The notes under the pieces: generated by a model
What the model was told of the DNA's origin: nothing
Database searches by the model: none
The model's input: only the letters and a program-made list of their open reading frames with translations
In this document: in pieces, positions 18,967 to 25,984 of the stretch
Numbering within the stretch: position 1 is the first letter of the stretch
Layout: each line of letters starts with the position of its first letter
Assembly: GCA_965206025.1 (NCBI GenBank)
Contig: CBDBIU010000004.1
Coordinates: 620,001-684,000 of the forward strand
DNA: 64,000 nucleotides
DNA from: G963668345 sp965206025
GTDB taxonomy: Bacteria > Acidobacteriota > Terriglobia > Bryobacterales > UBA6623
Direction: 5' to 3'
Made by a program: the position numbers and the translations under genes

Positions 18967-20542
18967 AGTCTTGTCTCATGCAAGATGAGTCTGAACGAGG
19001 AGTTTGTTTCTCACACAAGATGAGCCTGAAGGATCGGGGAGTGGGCATGCTGGGAATTGACTATCCAAGTGCAAAACACCAGCAAGCTGAACCTGCAACA
19101 GATCCAGCAGTTTCTCCACTCCAGCGAGGAGATTCGATTCAAAGGCAAAGGGCGGGCCGAGATCTACACGTGGGTGGCGCGCACGCTTCGCCAGCACGGC
19201 TACAGCCGCCAAAACCGCGCCGACAAAGGGCTGCTGCGGCAGTATCTGGTCAAGATGACCGGACTGAGCCGGGCGCAAATCACGCGGCTGATCCAGCAGT
19301 ACCGGCAGGGCGGAGAACTCCAACCCGCCCGCTACCGGCGGCATCGCTTTGCCCGCAAGTACACGCCCGCCGACGTCGAACTGCTGGCGGCGGTGGACGA
19401 GGCCCACGAAACCCTCAGCGGCCCGGCCACGCGCAAGATCCTCGAGCGGGAATACCAGCAGTACCAGCAGCGCGAATACGAGCGGCTGGCGGGGATCTCG
19501 GTGGCCCAGATCTATCGCCTGCGGCGGCGCAGAGCCTACCGCCAGCGGCGGCTGCATTTCACCAAGACCCGGCCCACGGCGGTGTCGATCGGCGAGCGGC
19601 GCCGGCCCGACCCGCAAGGCCAACCCGGCTTTCTGCGAGTGGATACGGTGCATCAAGGGGATCGCGATGGCGTCAAGGGCGTCTACCACATCAATGCCGT
19701 GGATGAAGTCACCCAGTGGCAAGTGGTCGGCGCCACGCCCGCGATCAGTGAAGCCTGGCTGGAGCCGTTGCTGAAAGCCATGATCGAGCAGTTTCCCTTT
19801 CGTATCCGCGGCTTCCATTCCGACAACGGCAGCGAGTTCCTCAATCGCACGGTGGAGAAGCTATTGAACAAGCTGCTGATCGAACAGACCAAGTCGCGTC
19901 CGCGGCACTCCAACGACAACGGCTTGGTGGAATCGAAAAACGGCGCGGTGATCCGCAAACACATGGGATATACGTACATCGCGGCGCCGCACGCGGGGCG
20001 CATCCAGCGCTTCTACCAACAGCACTTCAATCCCTATTTGAACTTCCACCGGCCCTGCGGACAGCCCGAGATCAAGACCGACGCCAAAGGCAAGCAGAAG
20101 CGGGTGTACCGCCACTACCAGACGCCTTGGGAATCTTTCGAGAAGTTGCCCGAGGCCGCCAGCTATCTCAAGCCAGGGCAGAGGCTGGAGGCTCTGGGCC
20201 GCATTGCCCAGGCCGAAAGCGACACGGCGGCGGCCCGCCGGATGCAGCGAGCCAAGCAGAAGCTGTTTGCCAGTTTCCGTTCCGCGAACACGCCGTGCTG
20301 AACAGCAGGAAGAGGGCTGTGGAAATGACGGGCGATGGAAAACGAGGAAAACCAAAACCAGGTTTCCCTTCGTTTCCCACCGCCCTTGGAAATCGCTCCG
20401 CGATTCCCACAATCCCACAACCCCGACGACGATTCTCCCCTTCCCAAAACTCAAAATCAAAAAGCCCGAAAGGAGCCCCAGCGACTCAAAAAGCCCCAAC
20501 CCCCGTCTTCAGGCTCATCCTTCGATGAGAAAATGCTGACAG
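18967..20542 (+). mobile_element. rve-type insertion sequence (IS481-like group), intact copy
   Basis: The element carries one transposase gene. Near its ends are imperfect inverted repeats: TTTCTCACACAAGATGAGCC on the left (about 19006-19030) and the complement of TTTCTCATCGAAGGATGAGCC on the right (about 20510-20535). The outer limits are estimated: the left from the duplication junction at 18967, the right from CTGACAG at 20542. It sits upstream of rpoB in the opposite orientation. Confidence 0.65.
19057..20301 (+). CDS. Integrase-catalytic-domain (rve) transposase
   Basis: A 414-residue protein starting at a TTG; a GTG four codons later is an alternative. An N-terminal helix-turn-helix region (residues ~40-110) is followed by an rve/DDE core. 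The acidic residues are visible in LRVDTVHQGD, FHSDNGSEF and the glutamate of NGLVESKNGAV. The C-terminal region has YLNFHRPCGQPE. The DDE spacing and the HSDNGSEF and RHSNDNGLVESKNG motifs fit integrase-type transposases of the IS481/IS3 superfamily. The exact IS family is not certain. The gene is intact and can be presumed functional. Confidence 0.85.
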   Translation: MTIQVQNTSKLNLQQIQQFLHSSEEIRFKGKGRAEIYTWVARTLRQHGYSRQNRADKGLLRQYLVKMTGLSRAQITRLIQQYRQGGELQPARYRRHRFARKYTPADVELLAAVDEAHETLSGPATRKILEREYQQYQQREYERLAGISVAQIYRLRRRRAYRQRRLHFTKTRPTAVSIGERRRPDPQGQPGFLRVDTVHQGDRDGVKGVYHINAVDEVTQWQVVGATPAISEAWLEPLLKAMIEQFPFRIRGFHSDNGSEFLNRTVEKLLNKLLIEQTKSRPRHSNDNGLVESKNGAVIRKHMGYTYIAAPHAGRIQRFYQQHFNPYLNFHRPCGQPEIKTDAKGKQKRVYRHYQTPWESFEKLPEAASYLKPGQRLEALGRIAQAESDTAAARRMQRAKQKLFASFRSANTPC

Positions 20543-20984
20543 ACTCGCGGACATCGCGGACATGTCAACGCCGGCCGCCCTGAAGTGTGTTGCTGCGCGG
20601 CAGGAGGCATGCTTCGAGCTTCTTCGCAACCTCGACGACATCGGGCTTACCGACCCCGGATTCTCCGAGAAGGGCCGCCTCAAGCCTTCGTTCTTCCGCT
20701 TTAGCGCAGCTTGGAAAGACAATCCCCAACCAGAGATCCTGCGAAAAGAACTCGCTGCTCGTGGAATCTCCGCATCCGTTGAATCTCCGCCTGCCCGTCT
20801 CCTATATCGACGAGCCGCATTCCAGGCCCAATTTCCGGCGTACGCACCGTCGAACGGCGACTGCCGAGTAGCTGAGCACCAAGAAAAACCCCGCCTTTGC
20901 CTTGTAAGAAAATGATCGGGTTGTGTGTTAACTCAGTGAGCCGGCTGAGGGTGGGGGGAGGGTGCTCTCGACAGCTACAAAATT
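20543..20984 (+). other. Unassigned region between two mobile elements
   Basis: This 442-bp stretch has short open frames on both strands (for example 20562-20915 plus and 20701-21108 minus), none with a recognisable domain. It ends in ACAAAATT, the left target duplication of the MITE. It is most likely decayed sequence. Confidence 0.3.
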
Positions 20985-21440
20985 GGCTCTTCCGGGTTTT
21001 TAGTGGGTGGCCAACGGGTAGCCGGCTCCTCCATCCTGCCGACCCGACGTCGCCCGCAGTCACATCGGAGCCCAAAAGGCGGCCAAGAAATCCCCAAATA
21101 CCCCACACGCCAGTCCGGTCGTGGGCAACTCGTAAAGGGAATAAGACACTGATAAACAGGGAGTTATCTCTTTGAGTGTGGCCACTGGATGACAGTTGTG
21201 GATCTGCATTTCACAGCCTTCGGGAGACTGTACGACTACCTGCCAGCAACCTTGCTCTACTCGTAACCCTTTGTTTATCAGTAATTCTTTTTGGCCAACG
21301 CAGTCGCCGCCCGGCCTTGGGGGCCGTAGAGTTGTCACGAAGCCCTTGAATGGCACCGAAGCAGGCTCCGGGAGGTCGGCCTCACAGTGGCGAGGGATCC
21401 GTCACTCACCGCCGCCAGCCACTAAAATCCCAGAAGAGCC
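20985..21440 (+). mobile_element. 456-bp MITE with ISL3-type ends, copy A
   Basis: The terminal inverted repeats are GGCTCTTCCGGGTTTTTAG on the left and, complemented, GGCTCTTCTGGGATTTTAG on the right. The element is flanked by the perfect 8-bp duplication ACAAAATT (20977-20984, 21441-21448). An internal 11-bp inverted repeat ACTGATAAACA/TGTTTATCAGT sits at 21148-21158 and 21272-21282. It has no transposase. The ends match the complete ISL3-family IS at 55712-57010, so that transposase probably mobilises it. Near-identical copies of the same length lie inverted at 48764-49219 and 58585-59040. Confidence 0.9.
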
Positions 21441-21569
21441 ACAAAATTATCTACAGTGGCGCCCAAGCGACGCCCTCCGTGATTTGACCGCGTCCCCGCC
21501 CGCACAAAAATGCCAGGGTGATGAAATGTTGTGAACGCGGCGGACAGAATATTTGCGGCAGGACAGGCC

Positions 21570-22130
21570 TCACGGGCTGGCAATCGCTATGTTCGACGTA
21601 TCGCCCTCGGCCTCGCTGGGCATGCGGATCGTAAGCGGAACCTGATCGCCCGGCAGCGCCCCTAGAGGTACCCGAGCGTTAATCTGATACAACCCGGAAA
21701 AGCCCGGCGCCAGCCCGGAGAAATCAACGATCGCCGGCATTCCTCCGATCGTCACCTCGGGCGTCTCAACCGTGTTGTACCCGCCAGGGTTTAGCTCTCC
21801 CGCCAGCAAGGGATCGCCCTCCGGGTCGCCGCCCGGAGTGGCCTTGCCCAGTCCGGTAAGGAAGATTTGTAGGATCACGCCCGGAGACACCGGCTCCCCG
21901 CAGTCTGCTAAAGCAGCCACCCCGTCCGCCTTGCAGTTCGTGGGGATGCCGAGAGTGGCCGCTGTCGAAGCGGGAATGGCCAGATGCCTGGTCGGCCCAC
22001 GATTTGGGACGTCGGAGTCGAAGGCGACCAAAGCCGCCGCGTACATGCGGCCCGGGTCGGCGCGATAAATACCCGTGGCTGCCAGCACCATCGGCAGCAT
22101 GAACACACCGCTCGTATGGTTCCAAAACAC
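21570..22130 (-). pseudogene. C-terminal fragment of a TIGR03437-domain extracellular protein
   Basis: The minus-strand frame ends with ILQIFLTGLGKATPGGD, VTIGGMPAIVDFSGLAPGF, SGLYQINARVPLGALPGDQ and VPLTIRMPSEAE. These are the signature blocks of the TIGR03437 C-terminal domain of large secreted proteins, a family expanded in Solibacter and relatives. The upstream end has no plausible start: the frame opens at a GTG inside homologous sequence and becomes non-homologous before the neighbouring transposase element. Only the C-terminal ~180 residues remain. The function of the whole protein is unknown. The fragment is a taxonomic marker for Acidobacteriota. Confidence 0.75.
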
Positions 22131-22321
22131 GACCGACCGATTCCGAGGAAGACAAAGGCACTCCGAGCTGGCGCACGGAGTGCGTTGATTTGTGGTCGCC
22201 CGCTGCTGGAATCCGCTGGCCGTCCCCAGACAGTGCGCAACCTACTGGTATCTCGACCGGCGAGGGGAGACTGAGCAAAGGGGGTTTTGCGGCGGGAGCC
22301 GCCGGGCCCGGTGAGCTGACT

Positions 22322-23398
22322 TTAGGCGGCTTGCCGATAGTAGTAGTTCAGCATTCCGCCCAACCGTTGACGGCACTCGATCGGCGCGCTCGGATCCGTG
22401 TCTGCCGGAGCGGGGAAGATGAGCCAATTGTCGAGCCCTTGGTGATTGCGTTCTCTATGGTAATGGGCGATGAACTGCTGAATCGCCCGGCGCAGCGACT
22501 GCTCCCCAAACAGGATCATCCGCTCCAAGCAGGATTCCTTGATCGTTCGGACAAAGCGCTCGGCGTAGGCATTCAGGTTTGGCGACCGTGCGGGCAAGCG
22601 AACGCTCTCGACCCCTGCCGCTGCCAACGTCTCCCGGAACTCCTTCGTAAACAGCGGGTCGCGATCTTGGATCAGAAACTTCTTGCCGACGACAAAGCCG
22701 TCCTCCGAATCGGTCAAGTTGCGAGCAACCTGAGTCATCCAGACTCCCTCCGGCTGGCTCGAAATACCCGCGATCTCGACTCGCCGCGTCGACAGTTCGA
22801 TCACGAACAGCACCACCACCCGCACCAATCCTGTCCGTGTCCAGACCTCCACCGTGAAGAAGTCGGCGGCGGCCAAAACTTCCCAATGGGCCTGCAGGAA
22901 ATGCTGCCAGCTCGTTTTCCTGCGCCGCTCCGGCGCGGGCTCCAGGCCATTTTCTTGGAGTGTTCTCGCAATGGTATTGCGTCCCACCTGGTGACCGAGG
23001 TTGGCCAGCGCCCCTCGTATCCTCGAATAGCCCCAGGTGTTGTTTTCTTGCGCCAAGCGAACGACCAGTTCTCGAATCTGCTCCATCACACGAGGCCGCC
23101 CGGGACTGCGGAGTTGGCTGCCATCGTACTTGCGGGCGATCAACTTTCGATGCCATCTCAGCAGAGTGTCCGGCGTGACGAGGGAGGCCACTTCCGATAG
23201 CGCTTGGCGTCCGAGCTTCTTGGCCTTCAGCGCCAAACGGCGACGCTGATCATCGCTCAGCCGCAAGCGTTTGTCGCCCAGTTGATTACGTAAAACGCGA
23301 TTCTCTTCTTCGAGATAGTCGATGACCTCCTGTTGGTGCTCGTTGATCCAGCCGGCCAAGCCGATCAGCACGAACCGAAACGGGTCCAGAGGTTGCAT
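22322..23398 (-). CDS. Integrase-core (rve) transposase
   Basis: A 358-residue protein started at the ATG at 23398 (MQPLDPFRFVLIGLAGW); the longer open frame to 23554 adds unrelated residues. A coiled N-terminus (EENRVLRNQLG) is followed by a helix-turn-helix region (RLALKAKKLGRQALSEVASL...TLLRWHRKLIARKYDGS). The rve core has AAADFFTVEVWT, LIQDRDPLFTKEF and the ARSPNLNAYAERFVRTIKESCL block with the catalytic glutamate. This architecture recurs in transposases common in Acidobacteriota and Planctomycetes. The gene is intact. I could not define the element ends; it lies between the TIGR03437 remnant and the PPC gene. Confidence 0.85.
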   Translation of the reverse strand: MQPLDPFRFVLIGLAGWINEHQQEVIDYLEEENRVLRNQLGDKRLRLSDDQRRRLALKAKKLGRQALSEVASLVTPDTLLRWHRKLIARKYDGSQLRSPGRPRVMEQIRELVVRLAQENNTWGYSRIRGALANLGHQVGRNTIARTLQENGLEPAPERRRKTSWQHFLQAHWEVLAAADFFTVEVWTRTGLVRVVVLFVIELSTRRVEIAGISSQPEGVWMTQVARNLTDSEDGFVVGKKFLIQDRDPLFTKEFRETLAAAGVESVRLPARSPNLNAYAERFVRTIKESCLERMILFGEQSLRRAIQQFIAHYHRERNHQGLDNWLIFPAPADTDPSAPIECRQRLGGMLNYYYRQAA

Positions 23399-23820
23399 GG
23401 GACACAACCTAGCACGAATCAATCCCAAAAACCGACTCCTGTGCGAGTCCGCACCTGAACTGCAACTCGCAGTCAGCAAGCCACTTACATCACGTTCGAG
23501 TTTTGGGACAGTACGGGCATCCAGCCCAAGTAATTCGTCTTCGGCATAAAGCACTTATCCCCGACGAAACCCTGACTCCTACGAACCCCCTGGCTCTGCT
23601 GACATCCTTGGTAAGCTAGCTTGAGTTGTTGTGGCGATTCTTCCGTACTTGGGGAACGGCGGAAATCGGCTTGGTGGGGAGGAAGATCTGACAACTCTAG
23701 CCGGCTTTCTCGCCAGGCGGCGAGGCGAAGTACCTAAGGAAGCCCGTCAGTACAAAGCGCGCCGCTCGACGCCCCGTTTCTTGAACAATGCAGGCATAGT
23801 TTGAACACCGCGTTGAGCGC

Positions 23821-23893
23821 GGCGAGCAAGCGCAACGGAGTCATGGCGGGCCTATCGCGCACTTCGACCGTCAGATGGTGAGAAATGCGGGCT
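23821..23893 (-). repeat. Dispersed repeat 'ACGGTCGAA', copy 2
   Basis: On the minus strand this reads GCCCGCATTTCTCACCA, CTGACGGTCGAA, GCGCGATAGGCCC and TGACTCCGTTGCGCTTGCT. The first half matches 7046-7095 and the second half matches 34739-34791. It lies just before the PPC-protein start. The rest of the 23399-23929 gap shows no gene or clear terminator. Confidence 0.55.
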
Positions 23894-23929
23894 GGAACAG
23901 CTTGTCCAGGCGATTCTCAAGGAAGCGTG

Positions 23930-25984
23930 ATGAGGACAAGAGTTAACGGTTCACTCGTCCCGATTGTCTTCGTTCTACTCGCGGTCCTTGGAGCACCCCG
24001 CGGCATGGGGCAAGCTGCGAGCGAGCCTGAGGCGTTCTCTATCTTCCCTATAGGCGGACAGCAAGGCACGTCCTTGGAGGCTGAGATCCGAGGTCGAGGC
24101 CTCGGCGGAGCTTATGCCGTCCGGTTTGAAGGCGCGGGTCTTGAGGCGCGTATTAAGAGGATCGAGGCGATTGATCCCGACGGGGAAAGCGCCGACAAGG
24201 AAAACTCCGCGGCGGGAGAAGGTAGTCAGGGTCAACGGATTCTGCTGGAAGTGAGAATTGATCCGGCAGCCGAGACCGGACCTCGCTCTCTGAGGGTGGT
24301 CTCAGCGAGCGGAGTCTCCAATGCCCTGGTCTTTCTGGTCAATTCCGACGCGGTCATTCTGGAGGCCGCGACGCCTCACGATACACCCGCGGAAGCCCAG
24401 CAGATCGTCTTGCCGGCTGTCGTGAATGGGAAAATCGGTAAAGGGAGGGAACGCGACTACTACGCGTTCGACGCCTTGCAAGGTCAACAGATGGCCTTTG
24501 AGGTCTTTGCCAAGGGACGGCGTAGCGCCCCTACTAAGGGAGAGGGCAGGCCCTTTGACGCCATTCCCAAAATGCGATGGACTTACCGATTTCCCAAACA
24601 GGGCCGCTACCTCGTACGGGTCGAATCATCCCGCATCGTGGAGATTGTTCTGGTAGCGACGGTGGTATCCTTCATCCCGCAAATTGGCCTGTTCGAGACC
24701 GCCGGGAGTTGGCTGAATCCGCTTGAGCCCACCCGTCTGAAGTTTGACGAGGCCCGTCTGAAGTTTAATAAGGATGGACAGGCTGACTTTGAGCACCAAG
24801 TAGCCAAGACCATATACGGTCGAACTTCGCCGGACTTTGTCTACCAACTTCGCATTGTCCCCAAGGGGCGCCCGCCGATTTACGAAAAATGGTCCGCGCG
24901 GCTTGCCGGCGATGCCTGGCAAGAGCGGGCCTTCACACGAAAACTCGAAGCAGACCGGCTCGAGGCATTGTGGTCAAGAACGGTCAAGGCTCCTAAACAG
25001 AGGACGGGGCACGGTGACGGAGGGAGTTTGTCAGCTCCGCCGGGGGGGCCTGAAGCGGAAGCGGAGCATGAGGGCGCCAATCCCTCCGGCGGCGCCGCGC
25101 TCATCCCTATCCGACGGGAGCAGGAACCTAACGAAGGCCTGGGCCAGGCTTTGGAGGTGTCCGTGCCCGCCCTCATTGAGGGAACCATCGAACAACCGGG
25201 TGACGTAGACACTTTTCGATTCAAGGTCGAATCCCGGCAGCGCTTAGCTTTCGAGATCGAGACCCCCGAAGCAGCGCCCCCACGGTTCTATCCAAAGCTT
25301 GAGCTACTTGACTCGGCTGGCCGTGAGCTTTTGACGAACGCACACGAGAAGATGAAAATCGACGTCACGGACCCCCTGTCCTATTTTTCGATTCTCGAGT
25401 GTCTAGCGAAGGGAGCCGGGTGTAACCTTCATTCAATCTCTTACCTTGAGGCGCTGGAGGCAAAGGTCATTGAGACCCTCGATCAGCCGGGGCAGTACTA
25501 TCTGCGGATTCGCGACCTCACTCCTCGACGCGGCGGCGCCGGCTACGCCTATCGGGTGCTAATTCGACCCCAGATTGCTCATGTCGGCGAGATCGAGTTC
25601 AAACAAGACCGTGTGAATCTGGTTGCCGGCGAAGCAAGAAAGCTGACCGTGACAACCGGGCAGGAGGAAGGTTTTGACGGCGAGGTTGTTATCGGCGTCG
25701 AGGGTCTTCCGCGGGGCGTCGAAGCGTTGACGGGGGCGGAAGTGGAAGACGACGGGCCTCTGGCGGATCCGAGCGTCCGGGAACGAAGTTTTGTACCTAA
25801 AACCCAAAAGGCCACCATTATCCTGCTGGCCAAGGCTGATGCCCCGGCGACAAGCATGCCGAAGGTCGTCCGCTTCAAGGCGCGGCCGATTGTCAACGGA
25901 AAGCCGGGCACGGAGATCTCGATTGGAAAGATGGTTCTGATGGTGCTTCGGCCAGCAAAGAAACCGGCGGGTGAGGGCGAGTGA
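23930..25984 (+). CDS. Secreted pre-peptidase C-terminal (PPC) domain protein
   Basis: A 684-residue exported protein. The ATG at 23930 is preferred over an earlier start because a signal peptide follows directly (hydrophobic residues ~8-24, then GMGQA). An IPT/TIG-like segment comes next (SIFPIGGQQGTSLEAEIRG). PPC-type beta domains follow (IGKGRERDYYAFDALQGQQMAFEV and IEQPGDVDTFRFKVESRQRL), then a C-terminal bacterial Ig-like part. Such proteins precede PSD1/DUF1501 genes in Planctomycetes and Solibacter; the role is unknown but extracytoplasmic. Residues ~234-298 (24630-24822) look like an insertion inside a PPC domain, between YLVRVESS and SPDFVYQLRI. The stop codon overlaps the next start (GTGA). 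Confidence 0.75.
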   Translation: MRTRVNGSLVPIVFVLLAVLGAPRGMGQAASEPEAFSIFPIGGQQGTSLEAEIRGRGLGGAYAVRFEGAGLEARIKRIEAIDPDGESADKENSAAGEGSQGQRILLEVRIDPAAETGPRSLRVVSASGVSNALVFLVNSDAVILEAATPHDTPAEAQQIVLPAVVNGKIGKGRERDYYAFDALQGQQMAFEVFAKGRRSAPTKGEGRPFDAIPKMRWTYRFPKQGRYLVRVESSRIVEIVLVATVVSFIPQIGLFETAGSWLNPLEPTRLKFDEARLKFNKDGQADFEHQVAKTIYGRTSPDFVYQLRIVPKGRPPIYEKWSARLAGDAWQERAFTRKLEADRLEALWSRTVKAPKQRTGHGDGGSLSAPPGGPEAEAEHEGANPSGGAALIPIRREQEPNEGLGQALEVSVPALIEGTIEQPGDVDTFRFKVESRQRLAFEIETPEAAPPRFYPKLELLDSAGRELLTNAHEKMKIDVTDPLSYFSILECLAKGAGCNLHSISYLEALEAKVIETLDQPGQYYLRIRDLTPRRGGAGYAYRVLIRPQIAHVGEIEFKQDRVNLVAGEARKLTVTTGQEEGFDGEVVIGVEGLPRGVEALTGAEVEDDGPLADPSVRERSFVPKTQKATIILLAKADAPATSMPKVVRFKARPIVNGKPGTEISIGKMVLMVLRPAKKPAGEGE

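Noticed and set aside
18555..19706. 383-codon frame spanning both IS copies
   Set aside because: Created by the two-base deletion in the first copy; it reads the second copy out of frame.
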